The translations under genes and the position numbers were made by a program. This document shows, one piece after another, positions 36,531-45,550 of a DNA stretch of 64,000 nt. A model generated the notes under the pieces. The model had not been told where the DNA came from and made no database searches. It saw nothing but the letters and a program-made list of their open reading frames with translations. Source of the stretch: Arthrobacter pascens (GTDB lineage: Bacteria > Actinomycetota > Actinomycetes > Actinomycetales > Micrococcaceae); NCBI RefSeq assembly GCF_030815585.1, contig NZ_JAUSWY010000001.1, positions 3,596,001 through 3,660,000 on the forward strand, read 5' to 3'. The number at the start of each line of letters is the position of its first letter. The first letter of the stretch is position 1.

Positions 36531-39149
36531 GTGAAGGCAATCCGCAGATTTACCGTTCGTACTGTTCTCCCGGAACCGATCAGGCCGCTGGCCCGGTTGG
36601 CGACCAATCTTCGCTGGTCCTGGCACCGGCCAACACGTGAGCTGTTCGCGGGATTGAACCAACGCGTCTGGGAGGAAAGCGGGCAGGATCCCGTGAGCTT
36701 CCTCGGGCTGGTGAGCCGCGAAGAGTTCCAAACCCTCGCGGCCGACCAGTCAGTGGTGGAGCGGGTCCGGGCTGCCGAGGATGACCTTGACCGGTACCTT
36801 GAGGAGCCGCGCTGGTACCAGACGCTGGGCGACGACGCCCCGTCCTCCATCGCGTACTTCTCGCCCGAGTTCGGTATCACCGAAGTGCTTCCGCAGTACT
36901 CAGGAGGCCTGGGCATCCTGGCCGGCGACCACCTCAAGGCTGCCTCCGACCTCGGCGTGCCGCTGATCGGTGTGGGGCTGCTGTACCAGGCCGGCTATTT
37001 CAAGCAGTCGCTCTCCAGGGACGCCTGGCAGCAGGAGACATATCCCGTCCTTGACCCGGACGGACTCCCCCTGACCCTGCTCCGCGAACCGTCAAGGGAC
37101 GGCAACGGCCGGCCCCTTCAGATTTCGCTGCCGTTGCCCAACGGACGCCGGCTGCTGGCACACATCTGGCGTGCCGACGTCGGACGTGTTCCGCTGCTGC
37201 TCCTTGACTCCAACGTCCCAGGCAACGATGACGCCGCCCGCGGGATCACCGACCGCCTTTACGGCGGCGGCGGGGACCACCGGCTGCAGCAGGAACTCCT
37301 CCTGGGTATGGGCGGCGTGAAGGCTTTGCGCGTCTACCAGCAGCTGACCGGAAGAGATGCTCCGGAAGTGTTCCATACCAACGAGGGCCACGCCGGTTTC
37401 CTGGGGATTGAACGCATCCAGGAACTGATGTCCGGCGAGGAAGCTCTCAGCTTCGACGAGGCACTGGCTGCAGGCAGGGCCTCCACCGTCTTCACCACGC
37501 ACACTCCGGTGGCGGCCGGCATCGACCGGTTTGAAATTTCCCAGATCCAGCACTTCTTCCAGGCTGGGCTGGCGCCGGCGGTGCCTGTGGACAGGATCCT
37601 GGAACTTGGCCGGGAAAACTATGCGGACGGGAACCCGTCGGTCTTCAACATGGCGGTGATGGGCCTCCGGCTGGCACAGCGGGCCAACGGTGTTGCCAAG
37701 CTCCATGGCGAGGTGTCCCGCGGGATGTTCTCGGCACTATGGCCGGGCTTCGACCACTCCGAGGTGCCCATCACGTCCGTGACCAACGGCGTGCATGTGC
37801 CCACCTGGGTGGACGGGCGCATTTCCAAGCTCGCCAGGGAGCAATTTGGCTCAGAGGCGGAAGCGATGGGGCGCTGGGACCTTGCCTACAACGTCAGCGA
37901 CGCCGATGTGTGGGCGCTGCGCCGTGAAATGCGCGTCGCCCTCGTGGAAGACGTGCGCCGCCGGCTCCGGGCCGCTTGGAAGAAGCGGGGTGCCGCAGAC
38001 GCCGAACTCGGCTGGACCGACAACGTGCTGGACCCCGATGTGCTGACCATCGGGTTCGCCCGCCGCGTCCCCACTTACAAGCGCCTGACCCTGATGCTGC
38101 GTGAGCCCGATCGGCTGAAGGCCCTCCTCCTGCACAAGGAGCACCCCATCCAGCTGGTCATTGCCGGAAAGTCCCACCCCGCTGACGACGCGGGCAAGAA
38201 GATGATCCAGGACCTGGTCCGTTTCACGGACGACCCCAAGGTCCGGCACCGGATCGCATTCCTGCCCAATTACGACATTGCGATGGCCAGGACACTCTTC
38301 CCCGGCTGCGACGTCTGGCTCAACAATCCCCTCCGTCCACTTGAGGCCTGCGGCACTTCCGGGATGAAGGCGGCCATCAACGGCTCGCTCAACCTTTCCG
38401 TCATGGACGGCTGGTGGGACGAAATGTACGACGGCGAGAACGGCTGGGCGATCCCCACCGCCAACAACGACGCCTCCCCCGAGGAACGGGACGACATCGA
38501 GGCGGCGGCGCTCTACGAGCTCCTGGAAACGCAGGTGGCGCCGCGCTTTTACGGCAGCACCGTGTCCGAAGCCGCCGGCGCCGCAGGCCCCTCCACTTCG
38601 GGGAGAGAAAAGATACCCACGCACTGGGTCTCCATGATCAAGCACACGTTGTCTCACCTGGGCCCAGCTGTTTCAGCGGAGCGGATGCTGCGCGACTACG
38701 TCAATATCCTCTACCGTCCGGCGGCGGACGCCGGCCGGCGTGCAGTGGCTGACTCCTTCGCACAGGCTCGGATCCTGGCCGCGTGGACCGCCAAGGTGCG
38801 TTCCGCCTGGCCGCTGGTGCATGTGGAGCACGTGGACTCGGTCGGTGTTTCCGAGGACCCGCAGATCGGTGACACCCTGCAGGTAAACGCCTATGTGGCG
38901 CTGTACAGCCTGTCGCCCGACGACGTGGCCGTGGAGGTTGCCTATGGCCGAGCCGAAGAAAGCGACACCTTGGCGGATGTCACCATGATGGAGCTGAAGG
39001 CGCAGGAAGACCTTGGGAACGGGCGCCACCTGTTCAGCGGCTCCTTGGTTATCGACCGCTCCGGTTCCTTCGGCTATACCGTGCGTGTCCTGCCCCGGCA
39101 TGAAGCGTTGGCTTCCAAAGCTGAGCTCGGGCTGATCGTCAACGCCTAG
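36531..39149 (+). CDS. glgP: Alpha-glucan (glycogen/maltodextrin) phosphorylase
   Basis: The GT35 enzyme releases glucose-1-phosphate from alpha-glucan. This is the long-N-terminus, DUF3417-containing type common in actinobacteria: VKAIRRFTVRTVLPEPIRPL at the start, then AYFSPEFGITEVLPQYSGGL, HTNEGHAGFLG, TTHTPVAAGIDRFE and the PLP-associated block EACGTSGMKAAINGSLNLS. From GTG 36531 it has 872 residues; the frame from 36507 adds eight residues without family support. No clear Shine-Dalgarno sequence precedes GTG, so initiation may be leaderless. It stands divergent to the biosynthetic glgE operon, pairing synthesis with breakdown. Confidence 0.95.
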   Translation: MKAIRRFTVRTVLPEPIRPLARLATNLRWSWHRPTRELFAGLNQRVWEESGQDPVSFLGLVSREEFQTLAADQSVVERVRAAEDDLDRYLEEPRWYQTLGDDAPSSIAYFSPEFGITEVLPQYSGGLGILAGDHLKAASDLGVPLIGVGLLYQAGYFKQSLSRDAWQQETYPVLDPDGLPLTLLREPSRDGNGRPLQISLPLPNGRRLLAHIWRADVGRVPLLLLDSNVPGNDDAARGITDRLYGGGGDHRLQQELLLGMGGVKALRVYQQLTGRDAPEVFHTNEGHAGFLGIERIQELMSGEEALSFDEALAAGRASTVFTTHTPVAAGIDRFEISQIQHFFQAGLAPAVPVDRILELGRENYADGNPSVFNMAVMGLRLAQRANGVAKLHGEVSRGMFSALWPGFDHSEVPITSVTNGVHVPTWVDGRISKLAREQFGSEAEAMGRWDLAYNVSDADVWALRREMRVALVEDVRRRLRAAWKKRGAADAELGWTDNVLDPDVLTIGFARRVPTYKRLTLMLREPDRLKALLLHKEHPIQLVIAGKSHPADDAGKKMIQDLVRFTDDPKVRHRIAFLPNYDIAMARTLFPGCDVWLNNPLRPLEACGTSGMKAAINGSLNLSVMDGWWDEMYDGENGWAIPTANNDASPEERDDIEAAALYELLETQVAPRFYGSTVSEAAGAAGPSTSGREKIPTHWVSMIKHTLSHLGPAVSAERMLRDYVNILYRPAADAGRRAVADSFAQARILAAWTAKVRSAWPLVHVEHVDSVGVSEDPQIGDTLQVNAYVALYSLSPDDVAVEVAYGRAEESDTLADVTMMELKAQEDLGNGRHLFSGSLVIDRSGSFGYTVRVLPRHEALASKAELGLIVNA

Positions 39150-39170
39150 GGTCAGCGCCTAGGCAGGAGC

Positions 39171-39229
39171 GCGAACTGGCAGCTAATGACCGTCCAGAGC
39201 CAAACTGAGGTCATTAGCTGCCGGTTCGC
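39171..39229. terminator. 21-bp inverted repeat between convergent glgP and glgX
   Basis: The arms 39171-39191 and 39209-39229 match over 21 bp (GCGAACTGGCAGCTAATGAC and its complement) with one G-U type mismatch and a 17-nt loop. It lies between convergent genes and suits a bidirectional terminator, though no U-run is present. A 13-bp direct repeat GCGGGGAGTGATC follows at 39246 and 39261. Confidence 0.7.
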
Positions 39230-39307
39230 ACGGAGTAGGGAACGCGCGGGGAGTGATCGTGCGGGGAGTGATCCTGCCACGAACAACACCGCGGTGTGCT
39301 TGGCTGC

Positions 39308-41422
39308 CTAAGTGCGGTAGATGTTGATCGAGTTGGCCTGGATCAGATCTGACTCCCCGGAGGCCACCCGAGTTCCCTGGCGGAGTTCGTGCAGCGGCGA
39401 CGTGGTCAGCCTGAGCTCGAACATCCTGTGCTGCGGGCCCTCTTCACTGGTGATCTGCGGCAAGGTGATCTTTACGTCGGAGTTGCTGCCATTGACCACG
39501 AGCAGCCCTGTCAGCGTGCCCTCATCTGATCCCAGCAGATGTTGCAGGACCCGGTGCTGCGGATCGTTCCAGCGCTCCATGGACATTGGTTGTCCCGATT
39601 CATCGAACCAGTGGAGGTAGGACTGGTCTTCCCTGACCGGAAAGTCGTGGGGCTGGGTGGCCAGGAACTCCTTGCGCAGCCGGATATAGCGCTTGGTGCT
39701 GCGCAGCATTTCATGGGATTCCGGCGTCCGGGTCCAGTCCAGCCAGGCGAGGGGATTGTCCTGGCAGTAGGCGTTATTGTTTCCTTGCTGGCTGCGCGCC
39801 AGTTCATCCCCCGCGGTGATCATCGGTACGCCCAGGGAAATCATCAGCGTGACCATCAGGTTGCGCCGGGACTGGGCTCGCTGCGCCAGGATGCCCTCGT
39901 CCTCGGTCCGGCCTTCGAAGCCGTGGTTGTAGCTGCGGTTGTCCCCGTGGCCGTCCCGGTTCTGCTCACCGTTGGCCTCGTTGTGCTTGCGGTCATAGGA
40001 AACCAGGTCACTGAGCGTGAACCCGTCGTGTGCGGTGATGAGGTTGACTGAGGCCAGGCGGGAGCGGCCGGATCCTTCGAAGAGCCGCGCGGAGCCGGAG
40101 AGTGCGTCCGCCAGTTTCGCCACCGACCCGCCCTGGCCGCCGGCTTCAATCGCAGCGCGGTCCGCAACCCAGAACGATCGGACGGCGTCCCGGAAGTGGT
40201 CGTTCCAGTCCACCCAGCCGCCGGGGAAACGTCCGGTCTGCCAGCCGCCGTAGCCGACGTCCCACGGTTCGGCAATGAGTTTAACGTCGGACAGGACGGG
40301 GTCTGCGGCGATGGCCACAAGGAAGGGGTGCCGCGGATCGAACTCATTCGCTGCGTTCCGGCAGAGCGTTACGGCGAGGTCAAAACGGAAGCCGTCGATG
40401 TGGAACTCATCCACCCAGTACCTCAGTGAATCCAGGACCAGCTGCACAACCCGGGGTTCCCCGAAGTTCAGGCTGTTGCCGCAGCCTGTGGTGTCCACAT
40501 ACCTGCCGTGGCCGTCCGTGCGGTAATAGTACTCCTCGCCCAGTCCGCGGAAGCTCAGCGTCGGGCCGTCAGGGCCGCCTTCCGCGGTGTGGTTGTAAAC
40601 AACGTCAAGGATCACTTCCAGCCCGGCAGCGTGGAGCAGCTTGACCATTTGCTTGAACTCGTCCTGGACGGCCTGCGGGCCGGCTTCCTGCGCGGCCGGG
40701 GTGGCGTAGCCGGGATGGGGCGCAAAAAAGGCGGCGGTGTTGTAGCCCCAGTAGTTTGTCAGGCCCAGATTCTGCAGGTGCTGTTCATCCAGGTGGAAAT
40801 GGATGGGGAGCAACTGGACGGAGGTGATGCCCAAGCTCTTGAGGTGCTCAATGATCGCTGGATGTGCCATGCCTGCATAAGTGCCGCGCAATTCTTCGGG
40901 CACATCCGGATGCAGCATGCTCTGGCCGCGGACATGGGCCTCATAGATGATGGTGTTCCGCCAGTGCAACCGAGGCCGTTGGTCGGATCCCCAGTCAAAA
41001 TCACTGGCCATCCGCACACTCGTCAGGAACCCCTCGCGCTGATCCACCGCACGGCCGTAAGGATCGAGCAGAAGTGGTTGGCTTCCGTGGTCATCAAGGT
41101 CCAGAGTGGGCACTGACAGCGGCAGCGACTCCTCCTTGGAGGTGGCCCGGAAACCGTAACGCGATCCGTGGGGGAAGCCCTCAACAATCCCATGATGCAC
41201 GCCGTGAGTGACGTTGGGCAGCGACTTCAGGCGCCATTCGCCGCCGGGCGCCTTGTACGCGATCTCCAGACTTGCGACACCAGGTGCGTAGACAGCCACG
41301 TTGGCCCGGGACTGCGCAGCGTTTTCCGCGCCAGGGGAATCCGGGCGTGGAACGCTGACACCGAGTGGAAGAGCCGTGGAGGCGTCCATGGTGGAAGCAG
41401 TGTCAAAAAGCGGCATGGCCAT
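39308..41422 (-). CDS. glgX: Glycogen debranching enzyme GlgX (isoamylase type)
   Basis: The enzyme hydrolyses alpha-1,6 branches left after phosphorolysis. It has an N-terminal CBM48 region, NTIIYEAHVRGQSMLHPDVP, region I LDVVYNHTAEGGPDGPTL, region II IDGFRFDLAVTLCR with the nucleophile, region III LIAEPWDVGYGGWQTGRFPG and region IV TAHDGFTLSDLVSY. From ATG 41422 it has 704 residues. A TAATAT hexamer ends exactly 7 nt before this ATG, so a leaderless transcript starting at the ATG is likely; the track of codons upstream to 41449 would lie before the transcript. It converges on glgP. Confidence 0.95.
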   Translation of the reverse strand: MAMPLFDTASTMDASTALPLGVSVPRPDSPGAENAAQSRANVAVYAPGVASLEIAYKAPGGEWRLKSLPNVTHGVHHGIVEGFPHGSRYGFRATSKEESLPLSVPTLDLDDHGSQPLLLDPYGRAVDQREGFLTSVRMASDFDWGSDQRPRLHWRNTIIYEAHVRGQSMLHPDVPEELRGTYAGMAHPAIIEHLKSLGITSVQLLPIHFHLDEQHLQNLGLTNYWGYNTAAFFAPHPGYATPAAQEAGPQAVQDEFKQMVKLLHAAGLEVILDVVYNHTAEGGPDGPTLSFRGLGEEYYYRTDGHGRYVDTTGCGNSLNFGEPRVVQLVLDSLRYWVDEFHIDGFRFDLAVTLCRNAANEFDPRHPFLVAIAADPVLSDVKLIAEPWDVGYGGWQTGRFPGGWVDWNDHFRDAVRSFWVADRAAIEAGGQGGSVAKLADALSGSARLFEGSGRSRLASVNLITAHDGFTLSDLVSYDRKHNEANGEQNRDGHGDNRSYNHGFEGRTEDEGILAQRAQSRRNLMVTLMISLGVPMITAGDELARSQQGNNNAYCQDNPLAWLDWTRTPESHEMLRSTKRYIRLRKEFLATQPHDFPVREDQSYLHWFDESGQPMSMERWNDPQHRVLQHLLGSDEGTLTGLLVVNGSNSDVKITLPQITSEEGPQHRMFELRLTTSPLHELRQGTRVASGESDLIQANSINIYRT

Positions 41423-41429
41423 CACATAA

Positions 41430-41435
41430 ATATTA
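41430..41435 (-). promoter_or_regulatory. -10 box (TAATAT) 7 nt before the glgX start, leaderless arrangement
   Basis: On the minus strand TAATAT is separated from ATG 41422 by 7 nt, which places the transcription start at or next to the A of the start codon. There is no Shine-Dalgarno sequence. Confidence 0.65.
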
Positions 41436-41538
41436 GCCGCCAGCGGCAAATGCCCGGTTTTACGCTATTCATTGTGACGCCACCCCGAGGCCGCCGCGGG
41501 GTTGCATACTGGAAGGACGCGTCTTAATGGAGGTAGTT

Positions 41539-42348
41539 GTGCGGATTGCGCTTGCTCAGATCATCGCAGGCCGGGACCCTGGCGACAATTTGGCCCTCTT
41601 GGAAGGGTACGGGCAGAAGGCGAAAGCCGGCGGAGCGGACATGGTGGTGTTCCCGGAGGCCACCATGCGGGCGTTCGGAAACTCGCTGAGCGACATCGCA
41701 GAACCTTTGGACGGGCCGTGGGCTTCGCGGGTGCGGGCCCTATCCGAATCGCTGGGCATGGTGGTCGTGGCAGGCATGTTCACCCCGGGCTCACTTTCCG
41801 ACGGCGGCCGCCGGAAAGTGCGCAACACCCTTCTGGCTACGGGCCCCGGCGTGGATACTAGCTACGACAAGATCCACCTCTTTGACGCGTTTGGCTTCCT
41901 TGAATCGGACACCGTGGACCCCGGAAGGGAACCGGTGACGTTCGATGCCGGCGGCCTCACCTTTGGCCTGGCCACCTGCTACGACATCCGCTTCCCCGCC
42001 CTTTTCACCGCCAACGCACAGCGCGGCGCCGTGGCGAACATCATCTGCGCTTCCTGGGCGCCAGGTCCGGGCAAGGTGGACCAGTGGGAGCTGCTTTCCC
42101 GCGCCCGCGCACTTGACTCCACCACGTACGTCCTGGCCTGTGGCCAGGGTGACCCCACCACCCAGGGAATCGAAAACAAAGACGGCGCCCCCACCGGGGT
42201 GGGCCACTCCGCCGTCGTCTCCCCTTTCGGCGAGGTGCTTGGCGAGCTCGACGGCGCCCCCGGCCTGCTTTTTGCCGACCTGGACGCCGCTGTGGTCAAG
42301 GAAGCCCGCCAAAAGCTTCCGGTCCTGGCCAACCGCCGGGACTTGTAG
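41539..42348 (+). CDS. Carbon-nitrogen hydrolase (nitrilase superfamily, Nit2/omega-amidase-like)
   Basis: The 269-residue enzyme has the nitrilase triad: Glu in MVVFPEATMRAFG, Lys in TSYDKIHLFDAFGFLES, Cys in FGLATCYDIRFPALF. The KIHLFDAFGFLES and CYDIRFP contexts resemble Nit1/Nit2 deaminated-glutathione or omega-amidases, which repair or hydrolyse short amides. Start GTG 41539 (VRIALAQIIAG) is chosen because GGAGG lies 5 nt upstream, inside the four-codon extension from 41527. It is a single gene ending at a large palindrome. This is the second nitrilase-family gene of the window, unrelated in context to the polyamine one. Confidence 0.88.
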   Translation: MRIALAQIIAGRDPGDNLALLEGYGQKAKAGGADMVVFPEATMRAFGNSLSDIAEPLDGPWASRVRALSESLGMVVVAGMFTPGSLSDGGRRKVRNTLLATGPGVDTSYDKIHLFDAFGFLESDTVDPGREPVTFDAGGLTFGLATCYDIRFPALFTANAQRGAVANIICASWAPGPGKVDQWELLSRARALDSTTYVLACGQGDPTTQGIENKDGAPTGVGHSAVVSPFGEVLGELDGAPGLLFADLDAAVVKEARQKLPVLANRRDL

Positions 42349-42376
42349 ATCCACAACGCTCCCCACTTTTCACCGC

Positions 42377-42450
42377 TTAAACAGCTTCGCTCTCTCACCG
42401 GGTGAGAGAGCGTCGCTGTTTAAGCTGCAGGAACTGCGAGAGCGTTGGGG
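42377..42450. repeat. Near-perfect 47-bp palindrome plus one copy of the 22.6-kb repeat core
   Basis: Arms 42377-42399 and 42401-42423 are complementary at 21 of 23 positions, from TTAAACAGC outward to CTCTCTCACC inward. It is followed by GCTGCAGGAACTGCGAGAGC (42424 on), a copy of the repeat unit of the 22459-22700 cluster. The position between convergent genes suggests a bidirectional terminator derived from a dispersed repeat. Confidence 0.75.
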
Positions 42451-42451
42451 C

Positions 42452-43441
42452 CTATTTGGCGGCGCGCTGCCTGGAGACTTCGTAGAGGGAGATGCCTACT
42501 GCCATGGAGGCGTTCAGCGATTCCATGGCGGAGTCGATCGGGATGGAGACGATCTGGTCGCAGTTTTCGCGGACCAGTCGGCTTAGCCCCTTGCCCTCGG
42601 ATCCGACCACGATGCACACCGGTTCGGTGGCGAGGGTCAGGTCCGGCAGCGAGACGTCGCCGTCGCCGTCCAGTCCCAGGACAAAGATGCCCATGTTCTT
42701 GAACTGCTTCAGGGCGCTGTTCAGGTTGGCGGCACGGGCTACCGGAACGCGGACGGCAGCGCCTGCACTCGTCTTCCAGGCGGAGGCCGTGACGCCAACG
42801 GAACGGCGTTCGGGCACAATGACGCCATGACCGCTGAAGGCGGAGACGGAGCGGATGATGGCGCCGAGGTTGCGAGGATCCGTGATGCCGTCCAGGGCAA
42901 CGAACAGCGGGGCGTTGGCTACGTGGCCCTTCTTCCAGCTGGCCACTGTTTCCTCGGCCAGGTCGTAGGCGTCCTGGTACTCGTAAGGCGGGATCTGGAG
43001 GACCAGGCCTTGGTGGACGGCGTCATCAGTCATCCGGTCGAGTTCGGGCTTGCCGGTCTCAAGCAGAGGGATGCCGCGTTCGGCCGCGATCTTGAGGGAC
43101 TCCTTGACGCGGTCATCCATCTCGATCCGGATGGCGATATGCAGGGCCTTGGCGGGGATGCCGGCGCGGAGGGCTTCAACTACCGAGTTGCGGCCGGTGA
43201 CGACTTCCTCGGTGGCGCGACCCTTGGGTCCTGTACGGGCGGCACCGGCGCTGCGGGCGCCGGTCCCACGCTTGGCGGCCGACCGTTCCGCCAGCTGCTT
43301 GCTCTTGTGGGCCTTGTGGTACGGGCGGTCCTCCGCCTTGGGCGTGGGGCCTTTGCCTTCCAGGGCCTTGCGGCCATGACCACCGGTTCCGATGGTTGGG
43401 CCCTTCTTCGCTTTAACCGATCGGCGACCATTGTTGGCCAT
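42452..43441 (-). CDS. rlmB: 23S rRNA 2'-O-methyltransferase, SpoU/TrmH family (RlmB-like)
   Basis: The 329-residue protein has a basic N-terminal tail of about 80 residues, a substrate-binding domain (TGRNSVVEALRAGIPAKAL) and a C-terminal SPOUT knot with its three motifs: DGITDPRNLGAIIRSVSAF, CIVVGSEGKGLSRLVRENCD and ESLNASMAVGISLYEVSRQ. RlmB methylates G2251 of 23S rRNA; the actinobacterial relative may modify another site. The Lys/Arg-rich tail is common in actinobacterial members. It lies 67 nt after cysS, in the classic ispD-ispF-cysS-rlmB order. ATG 43441 has AAGGGTGG upstream. Confidence 0.93.
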   Translation of the reverse strand: MANNGRRSVKAKKGPTIGTGGHGRKALEGKGPTPKAEDRPYHKAHKSKQLAERSAAKRGTGARSAGAARTGPKGRATEEVVTGRNSVVEALRAGIPAKALHIAIRIEMDDRVKESLKIAAERGIPLLETGKPELDRMTDDAVHQGLVLQIPPYEYQDAYDLAEETVASWKKGHVANAPLFVALDGITDPRNLGAIIRSVSAFSGHGVIVPERRSVGVTASAWKTSAGAAVRVPVARAANLNSALKQFKNMGIFVLGLDGDGDVSLPDLTLATEPVCIVVGSEGKGLSRLVRENCDQIVSIPIDSAMESLNASMAVGISLYEVSRQRAAK

Positions 43442-43508
43442 TGTGTTCCACCCTTGATTGTTTGACTGAGTCTGCCTACCAGTCTACTGAATCAAGTTAA
43501 ATCGGCAT

Positions 43509-44975
43509 TCAGTCCCGCTGCAGGCTCCAGGTGGCGCCGTCAGGACCGTCCTCGACGACGACTCCGGCAGCCTTCAGCGTGTCCCGGATGGCATCCGAGG
43601 CGGCCCAGTCCTTGCTGGCGCGGGCTTGCGCGCGGGCGGCGAGCTGCGCTTCCACCAGGACCTCGAGGGCCTGGCGCTCCTTGCCGTTCCCCGCAGCCGG
43701 CTCGGTGGCGGCGTTAAGCCCCAGGACCTGGGTCATCAGAATGACCACGTGCCTGGCGTTCCGGGCGGCGTCGTCGTCACCGGCGGCAAGCGCGCTGTTT
43801 CCGGCCCGGACAGTGTCGTGGAGGGCAGCGAGGGCCCGCGGAACATTCAGGTCGTCATCCATCGCGGCCGTAAACGCGTCCATGGTCTCCGTGTACGTGC
43901 CAAAGGTTCCTGCCACGAAGCCGAAGCTCGAACCGAACCGTTCCGTCGCCTTATTGAGGAATCCGTCGATGCGCTCAACCGCGGCTGCCGCCTCCTGAAG
44001 CGAGGTGGGGCGGTAGTCCAGCACAGAGCGGTAATGGGCCTGGCCAAGGTAATAGCGGACGACGCGTGGCGAAGCGTGCTCCAGCATCTCGGCCGGACTG
44101 ATGGTGTTGCCGATGGACTTGGACATCTTTTCGCCCCGGTAGGTGACCATGCCGTTGTGCATCCAGAAGTTGGCGAAGGCGTGGCCCGCTGCCTGGGACT
44201 GTGCCATTTCGTTTTCGTGGTGGGGGAAGCGGAGATCCAGGCCGCCGCCGTGGATATCGAATTCGGTGCCCAGGTATTTGGTGACCATGGCGGAGCATTC
44301 GAGGTGCCAGCCCGGCCGGCCGGTCCCCCACGGCGAGACCCAGCTTGCCGTCGTCGGCTCGCCGTCCTTATAGCCCTTCCAGAGTGCGAAGTCGCGGGGA
44401 TCCTTCTTGCCCCGCGGGTCGGCGTCAGGGGCGCCTTGCATGTCATCAATGTTCTGCCGCGTCAGCGAGCCGTACCTGTCCCAGGACCGCACGTCGAAGT
44501 AGACATCGCCGGAGTCGTCCAGGGCCGGGTAGGCGTGCCCGCGCTCGATCAACTGCTGGATCAGCGCATGCATTTCCGGGATATGGCCGGTGGCCCGCGG
44601 TTCGTAGGTTGGCCGGGAAACGCCCAGCGTGTCGTAGGCCTTGAGGAACTCCTGTTCGTAGCGGTAGGCCAGGGCCCACCACTCTTCCTCGCGGACATCT
44701 CCCGGTTCAGGGACAAAATCGGGGGCAAAGGACGCTTCGGACTTAGTCAGGATTTTGTCATCGATGTCCGTGACGTTCCGGACCACGGTGACGCGGTACC
44801 CCCGGTACTGAAGCCAGCGCGTGAGCTGGTCAAAGGCAATGGCGGAACGGATATGGCCCACGTGCGGCATGCCCTGCACGGTGGCGCCGCAGTAGTACAG
44901 GCTCGCCTTGCCCGATACGAGGGGGACGAAGTCACGGACTTCGGCGGATGCTGTGTCGTAAAAGCGCAGGGTCAC
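43509..44975 (-). CDS. cysS: Cysteinyl-tRNA synthetase
   Basis: The class I synthetase (488 residues) charges tRNA-Cys. The HIGH-type motif lies in [20 protein letters not shown], with the first zinc cysteine just before it; the KMSKS motif is [20 protein letters not shown]-like [20 protein letters not shown] supplies further zinc ligands. The start GTG 44975 stands 6 nt after a TAATCT hexamer (44982-44987), a leaderless arrangement with no Shine-Dalgarno sequence. It follows ispF after about 75 nt and may be transcribed both from its own promoter and with ispDF. Confidence 0.97.
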   Translation of the reverse strand: MTLRFYDTASAEVRDFVPLVSGKASLYYCGATVQGMPHVGHIRSAIAFDQLTRWLQYRGYRVTVVRNVTDIDDKILTKSEASFAPDFVPEPGDVREEEWWALAYRYEQEFLKAYDTLGVSRPTYEPRATGHIPEMHALIQQLIERGHAYPALDDSGDVYFDVRSWDRYGSLTRQNIDDMQGAPDADPRGKKDPRDFALWKGYKDGEPTTASWVSPWGTGRPGWHLECSAMVTKYLGTEFDIHGGGLDLRFPHHENEMAQSQAAGHAFANFWMHNGMVTYRGEKMSKSIGNTISPAEMLEHASPRVVRYYLGQAHYRSVLDYRPTSLQEAAAAVERIDGFLNKATERFGSSFGFVAGTFGTYTETMDAFTAAMDDDLNVPRALAALHDTVRAGNSALAAGDDDAARNARHVVILMTQVLGLNAATEPAAGNGKERQALEVLVEAQLAARAQARASKDWAASDAIRDTLKAAGVVVEDGPDGATWSLQRD

Positions 44976-44981
44976 CGCTCC

Positions 44982-44987
44982 AGATTA
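44982..44987 (-). promoter_or_regulatory. -10 box (TAATCT) 6 nt before the cysS start
   Basis: On the minus strand TAATCT, six bases (GGAGCG), then GTG. The spacing fits a leaderless mRNA. GGAG within the gap is too close to the GTG to serve as a normal ribosome-binding site. Confidence 0.55.
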
Positions 44988-45050
44988 GCTGAAAGGCCGA
45001 CGGCCGCCTGCCCCGGCACGTTACCAAGCCAGCTCCAGTGCAGTGCGGAG

Positions 45051-45548
45051 CTACCTCGGAAACACCAAAGCGGTGGCCACGGCCGAAATTCCCTCGCCGC
45101 GGCCTGCAAACCCCAGCCCGTCACTGGTGGTGGCAGTGACGCTGACCGGCGCCCCGGCGGCCTCGCTCAAGACACGCTGGGACTCCTGGCGGCGGGGTCC
45201 GAACTTTGGCCGGTTGGCCACGAACTGTACGGCGACGTTGCCGATCTCAAATCCGGCGGCCCGGACGATCCTTGCGGCCTCCGCCAGTAGCGTTGCGCCG
45301 GAGGCACCGGCGAATTCGGGACGGTCGGTACCGAAGTGAGTCCCGAGGTCTCCGATACCGGCGGCCGAAAAAAGGGCGTCCGCAGCGGCGTGGGCCACTG
45401 GGTCCCCGTCCGAGTGTCCGGCCAGCCCGCGCTCACCCTCCCACAAGAGCCCCCCGAGCCACAGCGGACGGGGCAGCTCATCGGATGCGTAGGCGTGCAC
45501 GTCCAAACCGATGCCAGTGCGCGGAAGGATCATTTTGTCTGGGCTCAT
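45051..45548 (-). CDS. ispF: 2-C-methyl-D-erythritol 2,4-cyclodiphosphate synthase
   Basis: The 165-residue enzyme performs the fifth step of the MEP isoprenoid pathway. [20 protein letters not shown] carries the metal Asp and His, and [19 protein letters not shown] with [14 protein letters not shown] forms the second metal and diphosphate site. It begins 2 nt after the ispD stop, so the two are cotranslated. Length is normal. Confidence 0.96.
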   Translation of the reverse strand: MSPDKMILPRTGIGLDVHAYASDELPRPLWLGGLLWEGERGLAGHSDGDPVAHAAADALFSAAGIGDLGTHFGTDRPEFAGASGATLLAEAARIVRAAGFEIGNVAVQFVANRPKFGPRRQESQRVLSEAAGAPVSVTATTSDGLGFAGRGEGISAVATALVFPR

Positions 45549-45550
45549 TT

